Shown piece after piece: positions 44,785 through 56,693 of a stretch of 64,000 nt of DNA. The DNA lies in assembly GCA_037179385.1 (NCBI GenBank), contig CM074179.1, positions 30,633,903-30,697,902 of the forward strand. The letters run 5' to 3'. How positions within the stretch are numbered: the first letter of the stretch is position 1; each line of letters starts with the position of its first letter. The stretch is from Holothuria scabra. Its lineage: Eukaryota; Echinodermata; Holothuroidea; Aspidochirotida; Holothuriidae. The translations under genes and the position numbers were made by a program. Below the pieces are notes generated by a model, which saw nothing but the letters and a program-made list of their open reading frames with translations, searched no databases and was not told the origin of the DNA.

Positions 44785-46779
44785 CAGGGTCGGATTTAGT
44801 CTAAATTTCCCAAGGTTTATTTTTTTCTTTCGTAGTATTAACGGATCATTTCGCCTAATTGATTCTTCATCATGTTGTGATGTCTTATAATTGCTACAAA
44901 GTAATAGCAATTTCAAGGTATACAGTTTCAAGTTGTCCGATGGATCGACATCGAAAGTCCCAATCATATCTCCCAACCTATATGGCATGGGAAGTGCCTT
45001 TTCCTGCAATCTGGGCGGTTTATTTTGCAAAATTTTATTTTCATGCTTCCCCAAACCAATGATTGCACACGGCTTAGGTACAAGGAAAGTTAACTCCAAA
45101 CTGGTCATTTGCCACATAGGCATACAAGGCAGGAGGAGAGGGCAGACTGTCCCCAAATTTCTGCACGATCTTAATTTCGGGTATGCATGGGTTTAAAAAT
45201 CTTTGGCCAACCATTTGAATCTTCAAATATCTGGTATGTTTTTAATTCCACTCAAAACTCATATCGTGCCTGAAGTGTTTCAAAAATCTGCCTGAAAAAC
45301 AAAAAAACATCATAGTCAAGGTAACATTTTCTCAAAAACTCAGATTGATTGCTCGGGCAGCTTATGAAAAAACTTTTATTCCTCACCTATTTTTACAGTC
45401 TTGCACATCACTTTGCCCGAAATGTCAGAATATCCAAATTCCTTCAATTTGCCCGAAAAAAGCGTCATAGTCAAAGTAAAATTTCATGATGGAACGAAAA
45501 GAATACAGAAATTTGCGACACATTCAGGCAGCTATTGGAAGAATAATTTTTCCTCAGTCTCCCATCATAGTCTTGTGCAAACTAAGCTTTGCCCGGAATG
45601 GTAGAATATTCAGGCAAAGGTTGCCGAAAAAAGGTTCTAGGATGTTTTCAATTGCCAAATTACACGGATATACGGGAGGATGTACAGGTGTAAACAGAAC
45701 CCTAAATTTGGGCCAAAGAAATCGATCAAAGGCCACCTTTGACATGTCATATTTTCTAAAGACAAACTATACTAAAAGTCATCATTAAGCTAAGAGTCGG
45801 CTTATACCTGTAGTCGGTTTTTTCGAGGAGGCTGTGTGGTTAAGATTTTGCAGCTTTTTTCAATGGGAGCTGTAAATTGTGCAAAACTTTTTGTTCTATA
45901 CTTTTAACCTGCAGTGCTTTTCACCCCCATTCGGGCAACGGTAGAAGTAGCCTTTTCTTCAATTTTACATATGAATTAAGCGTGAGAAAATCTTCTCATA
46001 AGTCTGCCTTCAAAAACGTCTTGGAACATGACATATCGGTTTTCTCAAAAGGTGTTAGTAGTAAACTCATCCATAGTCGGGAGTTCGGACAGCCATATTT
46101 ACATTGTCATCAATTTAGTGGACCTTCAATCCGGGCAAAAGGAGAAACAAATGGGAAGTTGTTCAGGCAGAAGGGTGGGGTTAGATGGGAGTTTGAGGCC
46201 TAAAGGGAGGGTAATTGGGAAATATTTGCTTTACAGACTGCTGTGATCTTTTTGAAAAATATGACGAAACAGATTAACGGAACAATTTAGTGGTGCACAA
46301 CATGCTCTATTTTTGTACAAATTAGGAGTAATATTATTCATAAAAATCAAAACATTTCCAGCACATGGATCTAGTATGAAAAGAACCAAAATATAGCACG
46401 ACTTTTCGAAGCCCTTAGAGACAGCAAAATTCCAAAGGAAATGGGGCACCACAGGACGGTGTTCAGTGGGAACTATGAATAGACTTGGCGCCCTTCCCAT
46501 CTTACATAAATGCAAAATGGCCACCCCTGCCTTATATTTTGTGATTTTCTGATCATATTGCAGTTTTCTCATTTTTAATTGAAAGGAATATTTTTTTGCA
46601 GAAGAAAGCTAGAAATAATGACTTCTCAGGTTCTACAGTATTTACAAGTCTGGGAAATTGCCATTTCCGGCTATCTGAGGGGTCGGAATTTTTCAAAATT
46701 TTTTGTTCGTTCCGTGCCAGGGAGAGATGATTGGCCATCAGCCTCCCCCCTCCTCGCCCACACGAAAAATCCGCCCCTG
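44785..46779. mobile_element. hAT-like non-autonomous transposon, 1995 bp
   Basis: Ends CAGGGTCGGATTTAG (left) and, inverted, CAGGGGCGGATTTTTCG (right), 12 of the first 13 bases equal, flanked by perfect CTACAAGC duplications. The interior has subrepeats of about 172 bp ('tttgcccgaaatg' at 45413, 'tttgcccggaatg' at 45588, each followed by 'agaatatt') and a 'ctgaggggtcgg' block near the right end. Interior blocks recur at 14640-16010 and in 57299-59973. Many short frames, none resembling a transposase. Confidence 0.9.
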
Positions 46780-46787
46780 CTACAAGC
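46780..46787. repeat. Target site duplication CTACAAGC, right
   Basis: Perfect copy of 44777-44784. Confidence 0.9.
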
Positions 46788-49139
46788 AGTATAACTCATT
46801 CTCTCCTATGTGTCGAAAAGCAAGAGCACTTATTGCCCATGTACAGTAAGTGCCTCAAGATCATGTTGATCTGGCAAAATCCTCATTATCTCTACGTGTG
46901 TGGTTAAAACATAAGTGATGATTATATGAGGTATATGGGCAGGATTACTTAAGAAAAACATTTAGTGTGAAAAAGTAGTGCTGAAAACACACAGAGAGCC
47001 AAGTGGCATTGTTTATGGCACGTATTACCATTTTGAATGAAATATAAAGATGATGAAACATTGGTTTACTCACTTCTCTCTATGTGGAAGTTTGTCTTCA
47101 TGTTTGGGCAACTATTGTTTTTAATAGCATATGGAAAGCCCGAATATATGTAAATGTTTATTATTATTATTAATTTTTTGGTTCCTTAAAATGGACAGAT
47201 TTTAATGTAACTGATGAATTTTATCACTACAAAGGTGCACAAATCAAAAAAAAAAGAAAACTTTCAGCCATTTACCGCACATTACAAAACAACTTGCAAA
47301 AGTGTACCACTTCAAACCCCTTTCTTTTCTGTTTTTGTTAAATCTTTAGGTACTGATTTGATAGCATCACGGCTACATGGGAGATGCGGTATTTCATTCG
47401 CTAAGCCTAACACCATACTTAATTTAGCTAAATTGAGAGTGACAAAGAAACTTGGGAAATCGAGTAGCCAGAAGAAGAAAATGACACAGAAGAGGAAACA
47501 TGTCTACATGAGGAGGAGGAGGAGGAGAAGTCAAAGGATTGAGAGGAAGAGGATGTGGTTCATGAGGAGGAGAAAAAGGATGGTGATAATGCTAAGTACG
47601 GCTGTCCTTCTCTGTTAACTTCAATTCAGATTTAAGGGATAAATGCGAGAGTCAGTAATCTCAGGTGTGATTTGAGACCGAGTATGATGTCTTTGCTCGT
47701 GTCTTCGGCCATGTCTGAGCAAACTGAGGTGATAGCTGATGTCTGCTGCTTCTGTGCACATGGTCATAGGTCTTAAATCTCATTTGAGACCGGACAGCCT
47801 GCATGTATCCCCATTCATAAACACTGTTGAATATATGCGTATAAATGGTACCAAAAAGGTAATTTTTAGACACATATTTTTAAGATAAAAGTATTACTTC
47901 TCCGTATTTTTGCCCATTACGTTACCACTAGGAGGAACTTGCCATCATTTTGCAGATGAGCTTTTTAAACTACGGTGTATTGGCAGATACTTATTCAAGC
48001 TGCATTGATATGCTAGGCAAATTTTTCTTATTTTTTGAAAAAATTACTATACAAGCAGGTGTACTTGTTGAAAGGAACCCCAAATAAAACTTATTCTCCC
48101 CGGCCAGATATCGAAGGTCTGTCTAGAACGTAATTGGAGACACGTCTTGAATGGTTTTCATGCAGTCAAATGCAGGAAATCAACAAAAGTGTTTTTGAGG
48201 TTTTGATTTGATATTGTATAGAAAGTAATAAATATTGAATTTTTAATTCATCTATCATGTCCGAGTTGGTAAGACATAATAAACTAACTAAGTCCCTGTT
48301 TTGTTGTATAGGCGTGGGCTGTTTGTTTCCTCTCATCCGCGGATTTTCGCTCATTTTAGTCGCCGTTCCCGTTCCGCAGAAAATTTACGATTCTGCATTT
48401 TTGTATATTATTTTTCAAACTTCCCATTGTATTACCATTAAAAAATTCATTAAACGTGTGGGATTAAGAATATGTTATGGTACTTAAGCACTTATGCTGG
48501 TACTTGTGCATGTAAGTACATAAGGTAGCAATGCTACACCATCACAGTCATATTTTCCTACTAGATACCATGCATGATCGTTCTCAAATTTATAGAATGT
48601 ACTGTACATGCAGCCATCCATATTATACATGTAGCAGGCGTATCATGCAAGGGAAGGGCCCACACGGTCGTTGGGTACAGCAATGTATTACGTATAGTAT
48701 TGCGGGCATTGAACTGCATGTATGCTGTCCACGGAAAAGTTACAGCTAGCTTGTAGTGCAGTATTTTCACCTTAGACAAAGTACTTCGTCTCTAGCACTG
48801 GAATCGGGGGTTATTTTCTCTCTGTTGTTACTGTATACTCATCAAATCGACTATAAAAAATTCTGTTTGAAATAACCTGGCCTAAAGTTCCGTTACACGG
48901 TCATAGCTAGTTTACATATATGACATGCCTAACATTAGACCTATTCTATAGTAGGCTACTGAGCAAAGCTAGCTAGCCTTGGCTTTAAAGTGAATCAATG
49001 AACATTATATGCTAATATTACAGTCACTGATTATAACAGACAATGTCAGGTACTTACTTAAGCAGATGAATGAGGTGACAAAATAAGCCTAGCCTATGCT
49101 ACTGTTGGCCAAGTTAACAAAAAATGTTTAAGAGTGCAT
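46788..49139. other. No gene seen
   Basis: Includes (ATT)n at 47158-47172, a GGA-rich purine block at 47488-47580 that creates an Arg/Lys-rich open frame (47214-47618), and short inverted words around 48590-48740. Nothing recognised as coding. Confidence 0.45.
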
Positions 49140-49319
49140 TTTCTGTAGTGTGAGCATAGAAATTTATTTCAAAATTTTCTCACCTCAACCCCACCTATTG
49201 TGGCCTGAGGTGGGCTGTGAGCCCGTGACCCCCTGCCAGTGAATTTCCTCCCTTTTTTGAAATGTCAGGCCCATGCCTGTGTATTCCTTGTCTTTGAACT
49301 GAACATTATATATTGGCAA

Positions 49320-49900
49320 GGGTAGAAAAACTAAACTGGACAGTGGACCCCAAGTTATGGGTTCAGCCCACAGAATTGTAATACGTAGAACTGGCACTGT
49401 GAGGCGAATTGAAGATTTGCGCTGCCCCCAGAAGAGACAGCCCACGCTTTCGTTTTACATTAAAAGGGTACGTTGGGTAAAAAAAAAGGCTCCATAAAGT
49501 TGACTTCTTGTGAGATACTGGTATAATTGAAAATCTTACTTTTTATCAAAGGATACGCAAAAATATTGAAAAAATATGTGGGAACTATTTAAAGGAAGAA
49601 ATTAATTGGTGCAACAAATGCAGGAAAGAAAAACTAGTTTCGCCCGTGTACATATGTAGTCCTCATGTACAGGATTGCGTGAAAGAGGCGTACGTGAGTA
49701 GTGCGTATATGTAGGATCTACCACTTGTGTACAACGTTAGTGTAAAGATGTGTTTCTTCAATTCGCCTCAATACATATCATTGTCAGTTAGTTCGAGGCC
49801 AGTTCTACCTATTATAATTCTGTGGTTCAAACCTATGTCTTGTGTAGCTCCTTTTGCCAAGACTCAAGTTTCTTTTTGTATCTGGCAACATATGCAGTTA
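49320..49900. repeat. Inverted repeat pair, about 90 bp arms
   Basis: The minus strand at about 49415-49325 ('cttcaattcgcctca', 'ccagttctac', 'attctgtgg') matches the plus strand at 49755-49850. Unknown family, about 350 bases between arms. Confidence 0.5.
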
Positions 49901-50424
49901 CGGAAACTTTACAATGCAGTTTTGGTATTGTGTTCCAAACAGTGGGGCAAGGGAAGAGAGGGTGGGAGGGGGGAGTTATGAAAGATTTGAAGGCATGTAT
50001 AGATGCCGTCCAGGTCCCTCTACCATAATGAATGACCTGATGCCAATCCTGGCTCTGATGCACTGATGGTGATATTTGTTATGTATTCTTCTCCAAGGTT
50101 ATGAGTAAGGAAAATACGTTGGTCAGGGGGTTGCAGTGTCCTAGTACAAAAGAGTTGACCAGAATATTTTAGCCTCACAAAGAAGCATGTTATTTGGACC
50201 TTGAGATTTATGAAAGCTGATTTAGAGTATATCTTATATCATACATGTCATGTTTTGCTTTGTGTATTTATGTGTCATTTTTATCATTGTTAACAGAAAT
50301 ATTACCATTGCATATGGATGCCACAGACTGTGCTGGACTTTATCCCCTCCTTTACAGCTCCAGTTAATAGCTATTGAAAAGGGACTATCACATTTTTTCG
50401 CCATATTCAAGGTGACTAGGCAGC
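49901..50424. other. No gene seen
   Basis: Unassigned. Confidence 0.45.
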
Positions 50425-50432
50425 ATTCAACA
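50425..50432. repeat. Target site duplication ATTCAACA, left
   Basis: Differs at one base from ATTGAACA at 50819-50826. Confidence 0.65.
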
Positions 50433-50818
50433 CAACGGCATAACGATGAGTCGGGAGGCCCCCGTTTCCTAAGTCTAAAGCCCCCCCCCCCCCTTCATGA
50501 TGAGGTCTTACCAGGAAAGTGCAAGATCCGAGGAATTGTTAGAAACACATTTTGAACGTCAAGTTTAGGCCCGCCGTATTAGTGTGCGGACTAGTTTTGC
50601 AAAATTAAGAGGTAAAGCGTGAAGACCAGGAAGCCTACACCCTAGCCTGTATTGTCTCATTCAGTCATGCATGAGCTTTTCTTTTCCAGTAAATGAGTCA
50701 ATCCCCATCCAAAGAGGATACTCCTTTCCCTGTGCATCAATGAAGCGGAGGCCCCTTTTGGTTGGGGGGGGGGGGGGTAGCTCTGCAAGGTTCGAGCGCC
50801 TTATGAGTTACGCCACTG
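50433..50818. mobile_element. hAT-like MITE, 386 bp
   Basis: Ends CAACGGCATAACGATGAG (left) and, inverted, CAGTGGCGTAACTCATAAGG (right); flanks agree at 7 of 8 bases. Contains a C-run (50482-50493) and G-run (50765-50777). Confidence 0.7.
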
Positions 50819-50826
50819 ATTGAACA
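50819..50826. repeat. Target site duplication ATTGAACA, right
   Basis: 7/8 match to 50425-50432. Confidence 0.65.
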
Positions 50827-50984
50827 TATGATCAAATACAACATTTTATGATTTAGAGTAGAACCCTCAAAAAGTTAAAGGATAATGAGTTCTTTCAGAA
50901 AAAAATAAATTGTCTTTGGAAGTTTTCCTACAAAAGTAGAAGAAAGGCCAAAACAGGCATGGAAGCATTTTTAACCAATTTGTT

Positions 50985-51300
50985 TATGAAGTAGTTCACA
51001 AGAAAGTCCTCAAAAGGAAATGCAAAAGTGATGCGGTAGAAATTCAGTTGTTATCTATGAAGGTTTGCACACGAAAGCCTTCGAACTAAGCAAATGCAAA
51101 AGTGAGGTGGTAGAAATTCAGTTGCTATCTATGAAGGATTTCACAAGAAAGCCCTCGAAAGCAATTGCAAAAGTGATGTGGTAGAAATTCAGTTGCTATC
51201 TATGAAGGTTTGCACACGAAAGCCTTCGAAAGCAACTGCAAAAGTTGGGTGGTAGATTTGATTATCTATTTGATATCTATTAATGTTTTAACAAACCCTC
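50985..51300. repeat. Hairpin-bearing tandem repeat, locus 2, 71-74 bp unit
   Basis: Units start near 50985, 51057, 51131 and 51202. Each holds a hairpin (arm ATGAAGGTTT, loop GCACACG, arm AAAGCCTTCGAA) followed by 'gcaaaagtgatgtggtagaa' and 'attcagttgctatct'. Units here are more alike than at 26203-26866, where only the hairpin is conserved. Confidence 0.85.
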
Positions 51301-52909
51301 GAAGGGATAAAAAGGGAATATGAGAAAGAAAAGATAAATATTAACGTTTCATGTCAAAAAAGGGACATGTGAAAAAAGTAAATTTTCCAAACAAAATACA
51401 ACAAAATCTGAATTTTGTTTTAATGGCACAACCTTTGGCACTATTTCAAAACGACGAAAGTAGTCAACATTAAGTGTTATTAGAACACCATTACTCCACT
51501 TCTCTCATTCATAATCTTGCAAATCGAAATTTTAATCAAGACAGCAACAACAAGCTCTTGGCCTACTCATTCTAATAGCTTTTTCCATTTTTCTTTTAAA
51601 TTACTATTGAAAAAGAGATGATGTTAATCTTTCATAATTTTAAATACCACTAATGGTAAGTTTTTTAAGGAATGATACTTCCTTTTGCTCTTCTCAGAAG
51701 CTTGTTTTCAATTTGATGTTATTAAAGCTTGAATGCCATCATTTTTGTTTATTAGGAAAAACAAACTACCATTTTTAAACAACCCAAATGTTACTTTTTC
51801 CTTTTGAAATCATAACTGCCGGGCAATCTGTGGACAACTATGTTTTATTCATACAACAAAGAAGAAAAATATGTAGTGAATTCCTCAAATCTTTTTTTTT
51901 CCTTTGTCTTTGATACTTAGGAATGTAAATGAGTATCCTTTTTGCTACTGTTTGTTGCAATTTTGAGGAAAGGGCAATTTGCAATTATGTGAAAGTGTTT
52001 GCAAGGCATACCGATATTTATAGAAAGCACCAAATGTTTTCAAAAGTAATAGTCCCCTAAAGAAATGTTCTTTAATATTCTATTTTTGGCATATCTAATG
52101 TCCAGTGATCCTATCTCAAATGCATTCCTTTGGTGGCCACATGAGAGAAATTCAGTATGACAAAGGATTGCTTTGAACTTTTCACCCTGCCATGATATAT
52201 CTTTGTGGAAGTATAGATGTGCAGTGTGGTATTCCGTCTAGTAGACTTCATGCTGTTAGCAGAAGCCATAGGCAAGAATCTCATTGCAAGGAAAGGAAAC
52301 ATTAATGGGAAACAAATTAAGGATGTCTAAGGGTCTTTCCCAAGTTATAATTCAAGCTAAAGTGACATGATAATTTCTGGCGAAATGATAGCGAGAAGGA
52401 CCACTGCCATTAAAAGCAAATAATGAAGGTTTTTGTATAAATAGATCAGTTATATGTTAGATTCAGTGACTACATATCAAGACACCACTCTGAAAGCAAA
52501 GTAAATACGACAGTTACTCTCATTGATTGTCAGCGTGGTCGCCAGGTCGAGAGCGCAATATGCATTTCACCAATACTTTCACGGTGGTATGTAAATTTCT
52601 TTCTATGCAATTAGCAATTACTGCGTGTGTTTTTCCCCTTTTTTACTTAATTCCAGTGGAGGTACAGTGGAGTTTGTTGATAACTTTACAAGGCTAGAGC
52701 CTGTCAGATTTTTTTTTAAAGATGGCATTGAACTACACCTTAACATAACTGAAAAGCTCAGAAGTTACTAAAAGCTATAGTCATTTAATAAATACTATAC
52801 ATGTTACTGGTTGTTCTATGTTGGAAAAGCGATGTTTAAATTTATAAAAAAGGGAATGTGAACATTTTTTACCAGGATCACTACAAGCGACTTGAGTAAC
52901 CGTATAAAA
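51301..52909. other. No gene seen
   Basis: AT-rich and unassigned. Confidence 0.5.
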
Positions 52910-53046
52910 AAAATCATTTTTGCAAATTTCACTTTAGTCAATAGGGCTTTCAATAGGGTGTTATCACATGACTCTAAACAGCCAATCGTTAAACAGAACA
53001 GTCTACTACACTACTTTAAGTTGGAGGGACTGCCTTTGCCCTTTAA
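52910..53046. mobile_element. TTAA-target MITE family 1, right half
   Basis: 'aaatttcactttagtc', 'tcacatgactctaaacagcc', 'tctactacactactttaag' and the terminal 'ctgcctttgccctttaa' match the right half of 31067-31326. The left half is missing. Confidence 0.65.
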
Positions 53047-53297
53047 GATCAAACTATTTTGGAATTATTTCATAGGTATCTGCAAATACTTACATGTTGC
53101 TAGAGTATCATCCACATGTTTGTGCATTTTCACTTCACTTAAATTGTTCATGTATTCTGATATGAATGATAGAAGTTCTGATTTATTTTAGTTAATAAAG
53201 CAAGTTGAATTTAAAATATCCATCAAAGCAGATAGTGGCAAGTTACACTACCAGTAATAATTCAAAATTTTCTTCCTGTTAGATTTTAGCTCACATA

Positions 53298-53668
53298 GTG
53301 CACACTTCCTTCGTTGTGATGTCACATCCGGCAAGTGATCCACATGGTGTTCAATTGACCCAGGCGGAAACTAATGTGCTGACAGTTTACGAAAGAGTGG
53401 ATCGTGACGTCAGCGGTGAGTGCATTGAACCTACACAAGAGGAGCTTTTGCAACTACTGGAAAACACTAACGCTATGAATAGGCATGTGGAATCTGAAAA
53501 TGAAGAAATCATGCGGTCGAAACTTCTTGCTACTTTAAGTCGTATTTCAGAAAGCACGCCATCGTGCACAGAAGAAGACTTGCAGTCGTCATCTCATTTA
53601 CTCAGCGAAACATTAAATCTACGTACATCCTGTCCATGGGAAGTAATTACAAATGTCAATAACACAAG
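53298..53668 (+). CDS. Candidate coding exon, unrecognised acidic protein
   Basis: A plus frame of about 123 codons with ATGs at 53298 and 53319 ends at a near-consensus splice donor (CAAG then GTAAGA, boundary 53668/53669). Protein: 'MSHPASDPHGVQLTQAETNV', 'EPTQEELLQLLENTNAMNRH', 'SENEEIMRSKLLATLSRISE', then Ser-rich. The Leu/Glu pattern suggests a short coiled coil. A TTTTAG at 53283-53288 could be an acceptor, leaving the start undecided. Degenerate LINE sequence follows within the putative intron. No homologue recognised; a chance frame remains possible. Confidence 0.4.
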
Positions 53669-54049
53669 GTAAGACAATGGTAACGTATTTAAAACTTCAC
53701 TATTTCCATATGGATACCCAGTTGTTTGGTAGGCTTGGGGTAGAACATCCATCACTTATCCGATTTCCATACCAAGTCGTATCAATGACTAAAAAAAATT
53801 GAACCTATTGCCTTTGTGCGGGGTGCTGTTTACGAGCAATGGGACAGATTCAATTCTGGTCTTCGTCGAGAGTGGACGTGTTTTCGTTTTGCTCTTGTCG
53901 TTTTCACATGCTGGGTTTGGTGCTGCACTGCTGGCATACTATATTGTATACTACAACACGTTGTGTACTAGTTTTCAGTGTGTTTCTTCGTATAGGCTTG
54001 GTCATATTTGTTTGTTTCTCCAAGGCTTTTCGTTTCGTGGCCTAGAGCA

Positions 54050-55098
54050 ACATTAACTGTTGTTGCTATGCCCGTGTGTAGGTACAGCGGCATTGTTAAG
54101 TTAGAGTTTACGTCGGGGGTTAATGTCACACCTCCGCAAGTGTTTTGTTTGTTACGGAAAAAATGGTGTAAAGGTGGAAGAAATAGAGATGTTGCAGGCA
54201 CTTGAAGCCCGCAACACGTACGACGTAAAGTTCAGGTCTTATAAAGCCCTATGGAAGGTGGTCTTCCCTAAAGGGAGTAGAAGGGCCCAAGGTCACTCCA
54301 TAAGACCGCTCTGTGGTGGTGACGGTGCTGTACATGAACTTTGAGGTAGAACAGGGCCTGGCTGCGAGGGTACTGGGACAATACGGGACTGTCTCTGATA
54401 TGCGTTGGTGTACCTATGGTGGAGGTGAGATAAAGGGCATACTTAATGGAAAGAGTTCCGTATGGTACTGAAGAAAGACAAATTGTCCTTTCTCTTCACA
54501 GGGGGTCCAAAACAAACATTCTTCATTTGGGGAAGCCACGTACTTGTTTAAGTGTGGGAAGGAGGGGCACGAAGCCAAGTCGTGTCCCAATAGACGTTGT
54601 GGCAGATGCTTGCAGTTGGGGCAAGGCAATGCAGAGTGTCCCAACGAGGTAAGGTGCAACTTCTGTGGGGAGGAGGGACATATTACTGCCCCACGTCGTA
54701 CTCTGCTTGTACAAGTACCGATGTGGAGTCTGCACATGAACCTTCGCAAGCAGGCCCAGAATACTCTTCTCAGGAATTGTAGGAGGCAGCAAACGAGGTG
54801 AAACGGGACTTCCTTGCCTCCAAACAGTGTGAGGGGGGTTCAGGGGATCCTGAGGCAGACACTCCGCCATCCTTACAAACGGCACCCAGGGAGGTTGGAA
54901 TGATGATAGTAGAGGACCTTCACCTGTCCTCGGACTCTGAGTCTTCCAGTTTCAGCAATGTCGGATGGTGAGGGTAGCCTCAGAGTCTCCCACAAAGGAT
55001 CCACCTTCAAGGGAGGGCTGGTTTGATTTATGCGAAGGGGAGGGACCAGAGTCCTCTCTTAAAAGGTCGGCCTCTGGACACGTATCAGACCATGGGCC
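54050..55098 (+). pseudogene. LINE ORF1 (CCHC zinc-knuckle) relic, 5' of insertion
   Basis: Several frames carry pieces of one protein: 'CFVCYGKNGVKVEEIEMLQA', 'ARNTYDVKFRSYKALWKVVF', 'VLYMNFEVEQGLAARVLGQY' (an RRM-like strand), then 'FKCGKEGHEAKSCPNRRCGR' and 'VRCNFCGEEGH', two or three CCHC knuckles. This order is typical of ORF1 nucleic-acid chaperones of LINEs. Frame changes and stops between pieces show it is dead. The first knuckle has lost its first Cys. The frame is interrupted at 55098 by the hAT-like element and its tail may resume at 56694. No reverse transcriptase follows. Confidence 0.65.
55091..55098. repeat. Target site duplication CATGGGCC, left
   Basis: Identical to 56686-56693. 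Confidence 0.9.
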
Positions 55099-56685
55099 CA
55101 GTGGCGGAGCTAGAGATTACGGTCAGAGGGGGCGAAAATGGTCAGCAGGGGGGCATCGAAGGAGTAAATACCCTGAGCCTCAGCACGATCGAAGCCACGG
55201 CTTTTCAGACTTTCCATTTAATTTTCCGCACGTGATCTGGTAGAATACTACTTTGTCATTTCTCCTCAGCAAGTTTTTGTTTTAAAACATGTTTAAATTT
55301 TCTATCAATGGGCCTCCGCAGAAGAAAATTCGGGAGGGACAAAATTCTCTTGGGCAATTTTTTTTGTAAGGAGAAAGGCTCCGCGCCACCATGAGTTTGG
55401 GGGGGGGGGGAGGGCCCCAAAATCATGGCCCAAAATGCCTCTCAGATCGCTGGAAATGGCATTTCTAAAGCCTATTTACCGCATTTAAATAGGGAAGGCA
55501 CCGAGTGAACTGTTGAGAAATGTTGATGTTAATTTTTCTTCGTCCTTTGTTTATGTTTTCTTCGTTTTTTCAGTCTTCTTATTTTCCAGTGGAGGGCAAG
55601 TTCCACCCTTGCCCCTACCTGCGGGCGCCCATGTTTCAGTCCCTCTCACATTCTAGTATGAAGGTTGTCATTCTAATGTAATAATGGGCTACTTTGTGCA
55701 GAAAAAGATTAAACCTGCTAGAGCCAAATAGCAAGCAATCTTACAGGGGGGAAAAGTTATGGAAATTAATGACCGTAAGGTGTACATTTTTGGTATCTGG
55801 AAATCAAGATAAGTACACGAAGAAACCTTAATTGACGTAATTTACATCATGTGACCACTCTGAAATAGCCATCAATTAAGTTCATTGCAAGAAATAGCCA
55901 AGGCAAAAGGTCTGCTTGGCTCTCTGGATACCGAATTGATAATAAATAAAAGAAGCCTAAACCTAGGCGTATTAGATGCAATGCTTTTGAGACCACGAAA
56001 GTACAGAAATGAGCATTTTCATGGGATTATCGTGCAGTGACAGAACTATAGCCATTTATCATGAGAATCGTCACTTCAAGAAAAGCAAAATGAAAACTGC
56101 TCATTGAAACTCTTAAACTATTACCACTATGACAACAGTTTTATTTTATTGTAAGCTGGATGTTCTCTTCAAATGATTTTGAAAAATGTTGTGGAAGCTA
56201 TTTTGGTATCTTTATAAGCTCGTTTCTCTTGTCTATGTTGACAATTATCCCCGGAAACAAGAGGGCTTATTAGCGTTACAATTATTGCTGCGCCCTTTGG
56301 AACATCTTTCATTGGCCGGGCCGGTGAATTTAATGTCAGTCTGTGTATTTTGTAAGGTTATAATCACGCTTGGTGTGGAAGCAATTAACTTAGCACAGAG
56401 ACAACATACGGTGCAAACCATGAAGATACGTCTCGGCAAAACCTATCCCTGTGTGACAAAAGATGACCCTTTTCATCAGAATGAAGTGCAGATAGTACAG
56501 TTACTGGTGAATGTTGAGGATTTTGTTATCCGGACCTTAAAAGAACGCTATTAAATTATGTCTTTAGCCAATAATGGTGCAAGAGTAAAGTATGTTAAAA
56601 ACCTAAAAAGGGCGTCGACAGACGATTTTGGTCCGTCAGGGGGGGGGGGCGACCTCCCCCTGATCATATGGCAGCTCCGCCACTG
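55099..56685. mobile_element. hAT-like non-autonomous transposon, 1587 bp
   Basis: Both ends begin CAGTGGCGGAGCT (13 identical bases) and are flanked by perfect CATGGGCC. It is inserted into the ORF1 relic. A MITE of another family is nested at 55306-55633. A 122-codon plus frame at 56186-56554 ('HTVQTMKIRLGKTYPC...') is unrecognised and not transposase-like. No autonomous function. Confidence 0.9.
55306..55633 (-). mobile_element. hAT-like MITE, nested, 328 bp
   Basis: The right end read inverted is CATGGGCGCCCGCAGG and resembles the left end of the 42342 MITE; the left end CAATGGGCCTCCGCAGAAG resembles its right end. Opposite orientation. Flanking 8-mers do not match, so the duplication is decayed. 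Confidence 0.6.
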
Positions 56686-56693
56686 CATGGGCC
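56686..56693. repeat. Target site duplication CATGGGCC, right
   Basis: Perfect copy of 55091-55098. Confidence 0.9.

Noticed and set aside
47214..47618. 134-codon Arg/Lys-rich frame
   Set aside because: Its basic half is a GGA/AGA purine-rich low-complexity block; no domain and no splice context.
50985..51300. Regularly spaced repeats resembling a CRISPR array
   Set aside because: The genome is eukaryotic, the spacers are also conserved, and no cas genes exist; it is a tandem repeat.
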